The notes: generated from the sequence alone by a model not told the origin. 64,000 nt of DNA from Sporosarcina luteola (GCF_023715585.1 NZ_JAMBOK010000001.1:2029322-2093321); one strand, 5' to 3'. Shown: positions 8,878 to 17,565, counted from the first letter of the stretch. Made by a program: numbers and translations.

Positions 8878-9807
8878 TTATTTTGCTCGAATATACGTTT
8901 CTCCAAGAAGACTGTTAACCGTGTAACTGTCTTGCGGCAATTGCTTCTCCACGAATGCGTCAAATTCACTTTTATTAATCGAATAAAACTCTTCGATTTC
9001 GCGCGAGAATAGTAATTTTTCCTGTTGCAGTAATTGAGCCAACCCGGAAAGTTGCTTCGGCTTTATCGTCTCATTCGGCAGCAATTGTTGAAGTGAATTC
9101 GCGTAGTCCTCCACTGATTTTGCACCGACAATCCGAACGCCTTTTTGTTCTTCATTCATTATGACAATTGTCGGGAATCCTCGGACACCTAACTGACGTA
9201 CGAGCTGGAAGTCTTCGTGCAATTTAGTGTCTGCTTCCGGAAGCTTGGATTGCTTAATGATTTCTTCCCCATTCAGTCCAACTTGATTGACAATCTTGAT
9301 CAAAACATCGTCTTGGGCAATATTTTTATTGAAGGCAAAAAGCTCTTCACGTGCACGGCGTAAAAATACGTTTGCTAGTTCAGGATGGTTTTGTTGGATC
9401 ACTTTGTATACTCGGGATGGAATGAAAGAAGACGAGATTGGATTATCATACCAAACGGTTCCATCAATCGGCATGCGCGAATGTTCTCCGACTTCCCTCC
9501 AGTGACCGGCTACGTCAGATGGTCCGGATATCCCGTTTGCAGGATCGACGGGACCATCACCCCATTTTTCAAGCAATCCTCCCATAAGTGTATGCATATT
9601 GAAGTAATGCCCGTACTGATGCACAAATTTTCGAAGAACAGGCTCCAACGCCCAACAATGCGAACAGATTGGATCAGTTACATAATAAAGGTCAATCGTT
9701 TTTTTCGGAGCTGATAAATCAATGAACTCCATTGAAATTGTGTCATCGCCAGCAGGGCCGCAGACACCTGTTTCCATATTGCAAATCATATTATTATTTG
9801 TACTCAC
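8878..9807 (-). CDS. DsbA-family thioredoxin-fold protein (FrnE/SpxH-like)
   Basis: A 309-residue cytoplasmic protein (no signal peptide) with a thioredoxin fold of the DsbA superfamily. The CxxC motif is CSHC (Cys48/51), followed by WALEP as in FrnE- and SpxH/YjbH-type proteins; GVRGFPTIVI supplies the cis-Pro loop. Members act in disulfide handling or as ClpXP adaptors; which applies cannot be told. The start is probably GTG at 9805-9807, preceded by AAGGGG inside the end of the upstream regulator gene, so the two are translationally linked. The operon suggests thiol or electrophile stress. Confidence 0.78.
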   Translation of the reverse strand: MSTNNNMICNMETGVCGPAGDDTISMEFIDLSAPKKTIDLYYVTDPICSHCWALEPVLRKFVHQYGHYFNMHTLMGGLLEKWGDGPVDPANGISGPSDVAGHWREVGEHSRMPIDGTVWYDNPISSSFIPSRVYKVIQQNHPELANVFLRRAREELFAFNKNIAQDDVLIKIVNQVGLNGEEIIKQSKLPEADTKLHEDFQLVRQLGVRGFPTIVIMNEEQKGVRIVGAKSVEDYANSLQQLLPNETIKPKQLSGLAQLLQQEKLLFSREIEEFYSINKSEFDAFVEKQLPQDSYTVNSLLGETYIRAK

Positions 9808-9808
9808 G

Positions 9809-10171
9809 TCAATTCCCCTTTTCTTTAGTGTGATTGGATAAATCAAGTTCGATATGCTGTTGCGCCCAAGCCTGTACTGGCTGCAAAGCGAGAGCCAATT
9901 GCTGTCCCTTTTCGGACAGATGATAGGAAATGATGACAGGCGTTCCTTCTGTCACTTTTTTTATGACTAATCCGTGCTCAGCGAGTTCAATCAATTTCAT
10001 TGAAAGCGAACGGGGGGTAATATCCGGCAAGTCGCGTTTCATTTCGGAAAAATGGGCAGTGAACTCGGGGCAGATTGACAGGTAATGAATAATAAGCCCG
10101 TTCCACCGCCTTCCTAAAATTTCGAAGCACGATTCTAAATAAGGACATACGTTAATGAGTACCACCTCCAC
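9809..10171 (-). CDS. HxlR-family regulator, YodB/CatR-like
   Basis: A winged-helix DNA-binding protein of about 115-120 residues. The N-terminal block NVCPYLESC...GRRWNGLIIHYL closely resembles YodB of B. subtilis, which senses quinones and diamide through a conserved N-terminal Cys. It is likely the regulator of itself and the DsbA-fold gene. The start is uncertain: the open frame begins at GTG 10171, but the predicted promoter places the transcription start nearly on it and GGAGGTGG overlaps it, so a later GTG (10165) or an ATT (10156) may be used. Confidence 0.85.
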   Translation of the reverse strand: MEVVLINVCPYLESCFEILGRRWNGLIIHYLSICPEFTAHFSEMKRDLPDITPRSLSMKLIELAEHGLVIKKVTEGTPVIISYHLSEKGQQLALALQPVQAWAQQHIELDLSNHTKEKGN

Positions 10172-10183
10172 TTAATTAATTTA

Positions 10184-10212
10184 ATTGTACACGAGTATAA
10201 AAAGTATATCAA
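10184..10212 (-). promoter_or_regulatory. Sigma-A promoter of the HxlR/DsbA-fold operon
   Basis: TTGATA (10207-10212), 17-bp spacer, TACAAT (10184-10189) on the minus strand. Repeated AGTATA/GTATA elements overlap the promoter and could be the operator. Confidence 0.65.
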
Positions 10213-10309
10213 GTATAAATATTATTGACTGTGTTGGCATAAAAAAAGTTGCCAATGGTCGGCAGCTTGTAGTTGATCATGCGTTATCGATACTATGCAT
10301 TTTTCTTTG

Positions 10310-10498
10310 GACGCGGAATGGCTCGCTTTGTGCGCGAATGACTCGCTTTGAGCGCGGAAGGACTCGCTTTGAGCGCGGGTGACCTCACTTTGAGCGCGGA
10401 AGGCATCACTTTGAGCGCAGGTGACCTCACTTTGGACGTGAAAGGCCTCGCTTTGGACGCGGAAGGTCTCGCTTTGAGCGTGGGAGGTGCTTGCTTTG
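10310..10498. repeat. Tandem array of nine 21-bp units
   Basis: Nine units beginning (A/G)(G/A)CGCGG and ending CTTTG, of 21, 20, 21, 21, 21, 21, 21, 21 and 22 bp. Two unit types alternate in the middle (GGAAGG and GGGTGACC cores). It lies downstream of wrbA and upstream of the HxlR promoter. The units are clearly related to the larger array at 62710-63455. On the minus strand the array can be read as a low-complexity heptapeptide repeat, but length changes and lack of a start site argue against a gene. Confidence 0.9.
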
Positions 10499-10511
10499 CA
10501 AAAAAGGAACA

Positions 10512-10543
10512 GGGTTGTCCAGATACGACTCTCTGGACAACCC
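10512..10543 (-). terminator. Terminator of wrbA
   Basis: GGGTTGTCCAGA / TCTGGACAACCC stem followed on the minus strand by TGTTCCTTTTTT. Confidence 0.75.
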
Positions 10544-10557
10544 AAAATTATTTCATC

Positions 10558-11217
10558 TTATTGATTTCCTTTTTTAACCCATTCGGCGACTGTGACTGTA
10601 CGTTTCGCTTGATGTTTAACAGCAGCTTGGACGTCCTCAATCATTTTACCGTCCTGGTCCACCGTCACGCTTGTTCCGTAAGGATTTCCACCCGCTCCGA
10701 AAAGGACCGGATCCGTGTAGCCAGGAGCTGCAATGATCGCACCCCAGTGCATCATGGAAGTATAGAGGGAAAGCAGTGTTGCTTCTTGGCCGCCGTGTGG
10801 ATTTTGTGCCGACGTCATAGCACTTACGACTTTATTGACCGTCTTTCCACTTGCCCACAGACCGCCTTGAATATCAAGGAATTGCTTCATTTGCGATGGC
10901 ATATTGCCAAATCGGGTCGGAACACTGAAGATGACCGCATCTGCCCATTCAATATCTTCAGATGTCGCAACTGGAACATCTTTTGTGGCTTCGACAGTTG
11001 CTTTCCAAGCTTCATTTCCTTCGATTACTGATTGCGGAGCCAATTCCTGTACTTTTAACACTCTAACCTCTGCTCCTGCTTCCGTTGCTCCTGCTTCAGC
11101 CCATTGTGCTAATTGATAATTTGTACCACCCATACTATAAAAAATCACCGCTACATTTACATTTGCCAATTTTTCCATCTCCTTTGATCTTCCAAATAAT
11201 TTAGCTAAAAAGCCCAT
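10558..11217 (-). CDS. wrbA: NAD(P)H:quinone oxidoreductase, WrbA type
   Basis: A flavodoxin-like FMN enzyme, 220 residues from the chosen start, that reduces quinones by two electrons and so avoids semiquinone radicals. WrbA hallmarks: VAVIFYSMGGTNYQLA (phosphate-binding loop), VPTRFGNMPSQMKQFLD, and the GGQEATLLSL and GNPYGTS segments. The ATG at 11217 follows AGGTGTAACG. It adds an N-terminal leader MGFLAKLFGRSKE before the flavodoxin fold that typical WrbA lacks; a similar leader occurs on the FMN reductase at 18589. Single gene between the allantoin operon and the 21-bp array. Confidence 0.9.
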   Translation of the reverse strand: MGFLAKLFGRSKEMEKLANVNVAVIFYSMGGTNYQLAQWAEAGATEAGAEVRVLKVQELAPQSVIEGNEAWKATVEATKDVPVATSEDIEWADAVIFSVPTRFGNMPSQMKQFLDIQGGLWASGKTVNKVVSAMTSAQNPHGGQEATLLSLYTSMMHWGAIIAAPGYTDPVLFGAGGNPYGTSVTVDQDGKMIEDVQAAVKHQAKRTVTVAEWVKKGNQ

Positions 11218-11292
11218 CGTTACACCTATTTCATTTGATATTTTCAAAACTGCATTCTTCTACTTATTTCCCTATAGAAACAGTTTTATTCT

Positions 11293-12531
11293 TTATTCTA
11301 TATAAGCCAACGCATACAAAGAGCTCATCAAAGCTTGAACGCCCACTGCCAATTGTTCCGGGCTTGTATACTCCAGTGGGTTATGACTGATTCCCTCGCG
11401 GCTTGGCACGAAAATCATAGCTGTCGGCACGACTGGCGCAATGATCTGGGAGTCATGGCCTGCTCCGCTATGCATCAGTTTATAATTGAATCCAATTTCC
11501 TTAACTTGCTTTTCAATGGCTTCGACGATTTTTTTATCCATCGGAATCGGATTTTCGTCCATCCACATATCAATTGTCGTCTCCACCTCAAATTCGGCAG
11601 AAATCTTTTTGATGATCGCTGTCAATTCTTCCGTAAACTTTACAAGGACATCTTTTTCCGTGTGCCGAACATCCAACGTAAATAACGCTTCCCCTGGAAC
11701 AACGTTAACGGTGTTCGGTTTCACTTCAATCTTCCCGACTGTCGCAACGAGAGGATCGCCATATTCTATTGCCCTGCTGATGACGCTATTGATCATCTGG
11801 CTTGCGGCAAATAAAGCGTCTTTCCGATACCCCATCGGCGTAGTCCCCGCATGGTTCGCAACGCCGGATACTTCAATCGTAAAACGCCTCTGCCCGACAA
11901 TGCTATGAACGATGCCAATGTCCTTTCCTTCTTTCTCGAGAACATTGCCTTGTTCAATATGGATTTCCACAAACCCCTTCAAATCATCGCGGAAAGCTTT
12001 TGATTCGTCCCTGAAAGTAAAACCAGCTTCCTTCATCGCATCGACAAATGGCACATCATTGAAATCGGTAATGTTTTCAACGTCCTCCTTCTTTGCGATG
12101 CCGACAAAGTTTTTCGAACCCCAAAACGCATAAGGGAATCGGCTTCCTTCCTCTTCTGCAAATGACACGACTTCAAGATTGCGGAGTGGCTGGCCATGTT
12201 TTTCCTGCAACAGACGAATCGCTAAAATTCCTGCCAGGATTCCGAAGGCTCCGTCCAACTTTCCACCGTTTTTAACTGTGTCCACATGAGAGCCGGTTAG
12301 AATCGTTTCATCTTTGTACGTGCTGCCCTCCAACCGACCAAAAAGATTTCCGATATCGTCAAATCGGGTAGTTAATCCATCTTTCTGCATTACGTTTTCA
12401 AGGGCTTTCTGCGCTTCCACCCACTCTTTTGTATAAAGTAACCGGGTGACTCCGCCTTCCGGATCCTTTCCGTGTTCGGCTAACCATTCTTCGAGGTGCG
12501 CGATTTCACGCGTTACATCTGTCACATTCAT
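11293..12531 (-). CDS. allC: Allantoate amidohydrolase (M20 family)
   Basis: A 412-residue metal-dependent amidohydrolase. It is expected to convert allantoate to ureidoglycine with release of ammonia and CO2. M20 metal ligands are visible: SHVDTV (His82, Asp84), GKLDGAFG (Asp93), FAEEEGSRF (Glu126-128) and the C-terminal HNPLEYTSPE. The sequence alone cannot exclude N-carbamoyl-L-amino-acid hydrolase, but the neighbouring allantoinase and NCS1 permease favour AllC. Last gene of the pucI-allB-MFS-allC operon; ATG follows AAAGGGGCAG. Confidence 0.88.
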   Translation of the reverse strand: MNVTDVTREIAHLEEWLAEHGKDPEGGVTRLLYTKEWVEAQKALENVMQKDGLTTRFDDIGNLFGRLEGSTYKDETILTGSHVDTVKNGGKLDGAFGILAGILAIRLLQEKHGQPLRNLEVVSFAEEEGSRFPYAFWGSKNFVGIAKKEDVENITDFNDVPFVDAMKEAGFTFRDESKAFRDDLKGFVEIHIEQGNVLEKEGKDIGIVHSIVGQRRFTIEVSGVANHAGTTPMGYRKDALFAASQMINSVISRAIEYGDPLVATVGKIEVKPNTVNVVPGEALFTLDVRHTEKDVLVKFTEELTAIIKKISAEFEVETTIDMWMDENPIPMDKKIVEAIEKQVKEIGFNYKLMHSGAGHDSQIIAPVVPTAMIFVPSREGISHNPLEYTSPEQLAVGVQALMSSLYALAYIE

Positions 12532-12576
12532 CTGCCCCTTTTAGCTTTATATTTCGTATCGTTTTATCAATCCCAT

Positions 12577-13833
12577 CTATGCATCCAGCCCATTTTCCTT
12601 CGGACCTTCTCTAAAGAACATCATTATGACCAATCCGATTGCAAGGACAATGACCGCAGAGTAAAACCCTGCCGTCATACTGCCTGTTTTATCAGCAAGA
12701 AAACCGACGAACCAAGGAGCGATGACTGAGGAAATCATGCCAACAAAGTTAAAGAGTCCGAAGGCAATCCCATATGCCGATTTATCGACGTTTTCGGAAA
12801 CAGCTGAGAGAAGAATCGGGTCCAGCGCAATCTTTCCGAATAACCCATAAACCAACAATGCCGTGATCAGCAAAGCGGTCGTCTGAACGTAGACAGTTGC
12901 CCATAAAGCAATCGCAGCGATTGGTATGAGCACGATAGCAAAAGGCTTTTTCCGTCCTAAGCGGTCGGATATATAACTGGCGACGAGCGCCCCAGGTATA
13001 GAAGCCAATGGAACCAAAGCAGATATTAACCCAACTTCACTTCCTTGGAATCCTCTTTCCGTTTGTAAAAACTTCGGCAGCCATGTAACAATGACCGTAA
13101 AACCATAAAGGGAACAGAATAAGACGAGAAACGTAATGAGCAGGTTACGGTTTTTAAGTAAGGAAAGGAGAGAAACTTTATCTCCCCTAACTTTCGTCTC
13201 TACCCGCTGTTCATTTACTGTAGCCCTCTTTTTCTCTTTGACTAATACTGCAATTAAAATCCCGACAAGTATGGTCAACACGCCGAAAATATAAAAAGGC
13301 ACCGTCCAATTCATCCCTTTTTCCAACACTAATGTGCTTGACAGGATAAAGGCAAAAGCAATTCCTATCCCCGACCCACTGTTAATGATCGCACTTCCAA
13401 CGGTTCTATTTTTTTCTGGTATTGCTTCAGACGATAGGGCGAATTGGGGACTGAAATAAGTTGCAGATGAAAGTCCCGCAAATGCCCGAGCGACCAAGAA
13501 ACCCACAAAACCAGCCATAAGGCCACTGACGCCGGTCAAAATTCCATATAAAATAAAGCCGATGACAAGTAACTTTTTCCTGCCAAATTTATCACTGAAA
13601 GCTCCTGCAGGAATTTGGGCGATCGTGTATGTCAGAAAAAATATACTATTGACCAGTCCCAGCTGGGAATTATTCAGATCATACTCCAAACCGATATGCC
13701 CTAAGATTGGATTCAAGAAATATTTATTGGCATTTATGAACATCCATCCTAATGTGAATGCAAAAACCGCTTTCCACCAATAGGGGATTGTGAATTTCTG
13801 TCTCATGTGAGGTTGTACTTCCTTTGATGTCAT
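12577..13833 (-). CDS. MFS transporter in the allantoin cluster
   Basis: A 418-residue major facilitator with about 12 membrane helices. The loop between helices 2 and 3 carries the MFS signature (GAFSDKFGRKKLL) and the second half repeats it (SYISDRLGRKKP). A hydrophilic linker near residue 205 separates the halves. The start ATG follows GGGGAGAGGGATTTCTTAC. It lies between allB and allC, so a ureide or a related organic anion is the likely substrate, in addition to the NCS1 permease; this is inferred from context only. Confidence 0.82.
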   Translation of the reverse strand: MTSKEVQPHMRQKFTIPYWWKAVFAFTLGWMFINANKYFLNPILGHIGLEYDLNNSQLGLVNSIFFLTYTIAQIPAGAFSDKFGRKKLLVIGFILYGILTGVSGLMAGFVGFLVARAFAGLSSATYFSPQFALSSEAIPEKNRTVGSAIINSGSGIGIAFAFILSSTLVLEKGMNWTVPFYIFGVLTILVGILIAVLVKEKKRATVNEQRVETKVRGDKVSLLSLLKNRNLLITFLVLFCSLYGFTVIVTWLPKFLQTERGFQGSEVGLISALVPLASIPGALVASYISDRLGRKKPFAIVLIPIAAIALWATVYVQTTALLITALLVYGLFGKIALDPILLSAVSENVDKSAYGIAFGLFNFVGMISSVIAPWFVGFLADKTGSMTAGFYSAVIVLAIGLVIMMFFREGPKENGLDA

Positions 13834-13880
13834 GTAAGAAATCCCTCTCCCCTAAAGTATAATTTCCATCCTGCCAGCCT

Positions 13881-15215
13881 TTATTTTCTTGTTAACGGTT
13901 GCCCGTTCTCAAACACAACTTCACCGCCAACAATGGTCCTCTTCACTGCACCTTTAAACGTCTTGCCGACGTAAGGGGAATGCTGATGACGGTAAAACAG
14001 GTCTTCCTTCTTCAGTTCGAAGCTTTCGTTCAAGTCGACCAGCGTCAAATCAGCATCATAATTGGCTGCGATTGTCCCTTTCGTCTCGAGACCAAATATC
14101 TTTGCCGGATTCGTTGCAGTCAATTCAACAATTTTCTCCAGTGGCAGATTCCTTTTGAAATGCCCCTCCGTCAAAAGAATATTCAACATGGATTGGGCTC
14201 CCGAAATTCCTCCCCAACCGTCAAAAATATTATCTGAGATGACCTTCATAGATGCCGGCGCCGGGGAATGGTCGGATCCGATCGTGTCAATTTCTCCGTT
14301 TGCAACTGCATTCCACAGATCCTCAACCTCGTCCTCGTCTCTCAACGGAGGCGCACACTTGGCAAGGACTCCTTGCTCCTCTAGATCTTTTACGGTCAAC
14401 GACAAATAATGCGGGCATGTTTCAACTGTTATATCGACGCCTCTTTGTTTCGCATCATTGATTACCTCCACAACTTTACGGCTGCTTGCATGCACAATGT
14501 GAAGTTTGCAGCCCGTCAGTTCTGCATAGGAAAGGATTCTTCGGACCGCTTCAATCTCCGAAATGACGGGGCGTGATTCAACATAGTCCCGTGCCGTCAC
14601 TTTCCCTTGCCCGATCCTTTCCTCCGCAAGCTGTTCACACATAACCGTACTTTCAGCGTGAACGGCTAAGAGGGATCCCAATGCAGCAATCTCCCTCATT
14701 CCTTTATAGATCGTCTCATCATCCACGTTATGGAAGTCATCGATTCCGCTCGGTGACATGAATGCCTTGAAGCCGATGACGCCATTTTCGTGAAGATCCT
14801 TTAAGTCAGCCAAGTTCTCCGGCACTAGACCACCCCAGTAATATGGGTTCACAATGGACTTTTCCTCCGCCAATTTACGCTTCATTTCTAAATTGGCTTT
14901 ATTGATCGTCGGCGGCGTACTATTCAACGGCATATCGAAAAATGAGGTTGCTCCGCCAGCTGCAAGACTTCTGCTTCCTGTCTCCAAACCTTCCCACTCC
15001 GTCCTGCCCGGCTCGTTGAAATGCACATGCGAATCGATGACGCCCGGAAAGACATGAAGCCCCTCAGCATTTATCTCCCGATCAGCCGTTGCCTCCAGCG
15101 GCTCGCCGACAGACACTTCCACGATTTTTCCGTTCTTGACGGCTATATCTCCTTTAGCCGTAGAATCCGCTGTGACAACCGTTCCATTTTTTATAATTAA
15201 ATCGTATTTTTTCAT
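13881..15215 (-). CDS. allB: Allantoinase
   Basis: A 444-residue cyclic amidohydrolase that opens allantoin to allantoate. Metal ligands: DSHVHFNEPG (His63, His65), the carbamylated lysine in GFKAFMS (Lys150), then LAVHAES, LHIVHASS and the terminal Asp in GSDHSP. The HVHFNEPGRTEWEG segment distinguishes allantoinase from hydantoinase. The ATG at 15215 is preceded by GGAGGGTTTATT; the open frame extends 41 codons upstream into pucI without a start site. Second gene of the operon. Confidence 0.94.
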   Translation of the reverse strand: MKKYDLIIKNGTVVTADSTAKGDIAVKNGKIVEVSVGEPLEATADREINAEGLHVFPGVIDSHVHFNEPGRTEWEGLETGSRSLAAGGATSFFDMPLNSTPPTINKANLEMKRKLAEEKSIVNPYYWGGLVPENLADLKDLHENGVIGFKAFMSPSGIDDFHNVDDETIYKGMREIAALGSLLAVHAESTVMCEQLAEERIGQGKVTARDYVESRPVISEIEAVRRILSYAELTGCKLHIVHASSRKVVEVINDAKQRGVDITVETCPHYLSLTVKDLEEQGVLAKCAPPLRDEDEVEDLWNAVANGEIDTIGSDHSPAPASMKVISDNIFDGWGGISGAQSMLNILLTEGHFKRNLPLEKIVELTATNPAKIFGLETKGTIAANYDADLTLVDLNESFELKKEDLFYRHQHSPYVGKTFKGAVKRTIVGGEVVFENGQPLTRK

Positions 15216-15234
15216 AATAAACCCTCCAAAATTT

Positions 15235-16671
15235 TCATGTATTAAGAGTTCTAGCAGCTCTCCTCGTCTCCAGTAGGCTGTAAAGGACAAATGCTGATAT
15301 GATGCCCACAAACCACGACATATCATACAGCGGTTCAAAGAACGGAACGAAATTTCCGATTAAACAAAGAACCCCTGAAACAACTAACGTTATAAGGGCA
15401 TTCTCATTAAAACCGTTCTTGTAATTGTATTTTCCGTTCTTTGAATACAATTCGCCCAAGTCAATTTCCGTTTTTGAAACAACATAATAATGAGCGAGCA
15501 TCACACCAGCGATCGGGGCCAGTAAGCCGCCAATTATATTCAGGAATGTAAAGATGCTTGTCGCATTTTCCATCAGCTTCCATGGCATGACCAGAATGCC
15601 GATGACTGCAGCAATCGTCGCACCCGATTTAAAGGTCAGCTTCTTCGGGAATAATGATGCCAATTGGTAACCTGCAGGTACAATATTACCCGTCACATTC
15701 ACCGATAAGGTCGTCAAACAAAGGGTTAGGACGGATACTGCTATTGCAAATGTACTGTCAAACCGGGCTACGACATCAAGGACATTCCAGATGGGAGTTC
15801 CAAAGGCTATTTCAGATCCAACAATAATTGAAATACTCGCGACAGCAAACAATAAATAAGTTACAATCAGTCCTACTGTTTGACCGATTGCCTGGCTTTT
15901 CGTGGAGTTGGCCAACCTAGTGAAGTCCGATACACTTACCATCGGAGCCGCCCAAGCGGCAATGACAGCCATGACCGCTGCGATAAAGACGACCACTTGA
16001 TTTCCACTGATCCCAGTGCCAGTGTAAGCCAAGATGGGTTCAATCCCTCCAGCGAGTTTGATTGCCCAGATCGCCATACCCCCGAAGACAATATAGACAA
16101 TGGGGGAAAGGATATTTGTAAACTTCCCAAGAAACTTCATTCCTCCATAAATTAATGCGACATTGAATAGCCAAAATAAGAGGAATGAAATTAACGCAGG
16201 CAATGACAACCCTAAAAGATTCCAATCCCCGCCTAATGTCAAAAATGGCGGCCACATCTTCGCGATGAGAATCGACAAAGCTTGGCTTCCTGCATATGTT
16301 TGAAAACCAAACCACATGATGGCGGCAATAACCCCTCTTAATATCCCCGGAACCATTGCACCCTTTGTTCCAAAAGAAGAGCGGATCAGCATTGCAAAAG
16401 GGAGGCCGTATTTAGATCCGGCACGACCATTTAACACCATCACTGCCGAGATAATGACGGATGCAATCATAATCGCGGCGAAAACTTGTCCAACTGACAA
16501 CCCCAAAGCAAATAAGGCGCCAATGGCAATATAGTTCGGAATATTATGCACTGAACCCATCCATACGGAAGCAAAATTTCCGATCCCCCAGCTTCGCTCG
16601 TCTGGCTTCGTCGGCAAGATGTCATCATTGAAGCCTTCTTTTTTTAATTGCTCTCGATTGAGCTCCTGCAA
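15235..16671 (-). CDS. pucI: NCS1-family allantoin permease
   Basis: A 478-residue membrane transporter of the nucleobase-cation-symport-1 family with about 12 helices. The first helix region GNFASVWMGSVHNIPNYIAIG and the charged N-terminus ERSWG are typical of PucI and the hydantoin carrier Mhp1. First gene of the allantoin operon and presumably the allantoin uptake system. The start is TTG at 16671, preceded by GGGGGTAGATTCGA; no ATG fits better. The downstream allB starts 19 bp after its stop codon. Confidence 0.9.
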   Translation of the reverse strand: MQELNREQLKKEGFNDDILPTKPDERSWGIGNFASVWMGSVHNIPNYIAIGALFALGLSVGQVFAAIMIASVIISAVMVLNGRAGSKYGLPFAMLIRSSFGTKGAMVPGILRGVIAAIMWFGFQTYAGSQALSILIAKMWPPFLTLGGDWNLLGLSLPALISFLLFWLFNVALIYGGMKFLGKFTNILSPIVYIVFGGMAIWAIKLAGGIEPILAYTGTGISGNQVVVFIAAVMAVIAAWAAPMVSVSDFTRLANSTKSQAIGQTVGLIVTYLLFAVASISIIVGSEIAFGTPIWNVLDVVARFDSTFAIAVSVLTLCLTTLSVNVTGNIVPAGYQLASLFPKKLTFKSGATIAAVIGILVMPWKLMENATSIFTFLNIIGGLLAPIAGVMLAHYYVVSKTEIDLGELYSKNGKYNYKNGFNENALITLVVSGVLCLIGNFVPFFEPLYDMSWFVGIISAFVLYSLLETRRAARTLNT

Positions 16672-16806
16672 TCGAATCTACCCCCAGTATTAGGATCAAT
16701 TGGCATGTATGCATGAAACAGAGTCCTTGTATGTTCGACTAAACTGCCCTAATTATTCACCGTTGGGTGCGAACTCGGTTTTCCTTATTATGTGTCTCAT
16801 CTTACT

Positions 16807-16834
16807 TCTATATCCACCAACCTTTGCCTCGCAA
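16807..16834 (-). promoter_or_regulatory. Possible sigma-A promoter of the allantoin operon
   Basis: TTGCGA (16829-16834), 16-bp spacer, TATAGA (16807-16812) on the minus strand. About 130 bp of leader would follow. No sigma-54 promoter and no convincing pair of PurR boxes was seen in this gap. Confidence 0.35.
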
Positions 16835-16957
16835 ACATATAACAGCAACATTCACGACAACTAGGAATTTTGTATCACGGGCTCTCTCATTTTCTATACA
16901 AAAAGGGTTGAGTAAGCTATGATGGGATATCAGCTCATAAATAGAGGAGGAATTATG

Positions 16958-17341
16958 ATGGCAAGAAAGGCTTATGAAGTAAAGGGCTCAACAGCATCAG
17001 GTCCATATTCGGCTGCGGTGGACGCAGGTGATTTAGTTTATTTATCCGGGCAAACTGCAATGAATTCCGCTTCGGCAGAAAACATTTCAGGTGACATCGG
17101 CGCACAAACGGAACTATGCTTCGATCATCTATTTGAGGCGCTGGAAGCAGCAAATCTCACTCCAGATGACATTGTAAAAGTGAATGTATATTTAACGGAT
17201 ATGAAATACTTTTCCGCTATGAATGAGGTATATGCAACAAAGTTTTCCAAACCTTATCCTGCAAGAACATGTGTTGCAGTTCTAGCGTTGCCGCTGGGAG
17301 CAGACGTAGAAATTGAAGCAATTGCAAAAAAACCTGACTAA
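16958..17341 (+). CDS. ridA: RidA-family protein (enamine/imine deaminase)
   Basis: A 127-residue trimeric-type RidA (YjgF) protein. RidA hydrolyses reactive 2-aminoacrylate-type enamines and imines. Visible hallmarks: GPYSAAVDAGDLVYLSGQ near the N-terminus and YPARTCVAVLALPLGADVEIEAIA, whose Arg is the conserved active-site residue. AGGAGG lies 7 bases before the chosen ATG (16958); an ATG at 16955 is equally open. It is divergent from the allantoin operon; RidA-like proteins occur with purine and pyrimidine degradation, where a carbamate or imine clearing role has been proposed. Confidence 0.9.
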   Translation: MARKAYEVKGSTASGPYSAAVDAGDLVYLSGQTAMNSASAENISGDIGAQTELCFDHLFEALEAANLTPDDIVKVNVYLTDMKYFSAMNEVYATKFSKPYPARTCVAVLALPLGADVEIEAIAKKPD

Positions 17342-17360
17342 ACTGGTCCGAAACTATAGA

Positions 17361-17406
17361 AAAGGCGTCCGGAAAGACAGTGTGGATTACTTTTCCGGAC
17401 GCCTTT
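17361..17406 (+). terminator. Terminator of ridA
   Basis: AAAGGCGTCCGGAAA and TTTCCGGACGCCTTT form a perfect 15-bp stem. Confidence 0.85.
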
Positions 17407-17458
17407 GGTCGTTCTTCAGAATGAATTTATTGACGGTGAGTTATCGGCATGTTATTAT

Positions 17459-17476
17459 TACCTTGAATTAAAGATA
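17459..17476 (+). promoter_or_regulatory. Upstream MhqR-type box
   Basis: TACCTTGAATTAAAGATA, a degenerate copy of the palindrome found at 17548-17565. Seen by comparison with that copy. Confidence 0.5.
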
Positions 17477-17547
17477 AATTAATTCACTAGGTATTAAACG
17501 AACTACAATATAATTAGTGTATCCACTAACAAATTTTTTTACTTATA

Positions 17548-17565
17548 TATCTCGAATTCAAGATA
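17548..17565 (+). promoter_or_regulatory. MhqR-type operator
   Basis: TATCTCGAATTCAAGATA, an almost perfect palindrome that matches the B. subtilis MhqR box (TATCTCGAATTCGAGATA) at all but one position. It lies between the likely -10 (TATAAT-like, near 17510) and the ribosome binding site of the dioxygenase gene, a good position for repression. The MarR-type repressor MhqR itself is not in the window. Confidence 0.8.

Noticed and set aside
10222..11031. Open frames across the nine-unit array (107 codons minus, 227 codons plus)
   Set aside because: They are repeat-derived and the plus-strand one continues antisense into wrbA; no start signals.
16672..16954. Sigma-54 promoter or PurR box pair for the allantoin operon
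   Set aside because: No GG-N10-GC element with proper context was found; CGAAC-like words exist but not as a convincing spaced inverted pair.
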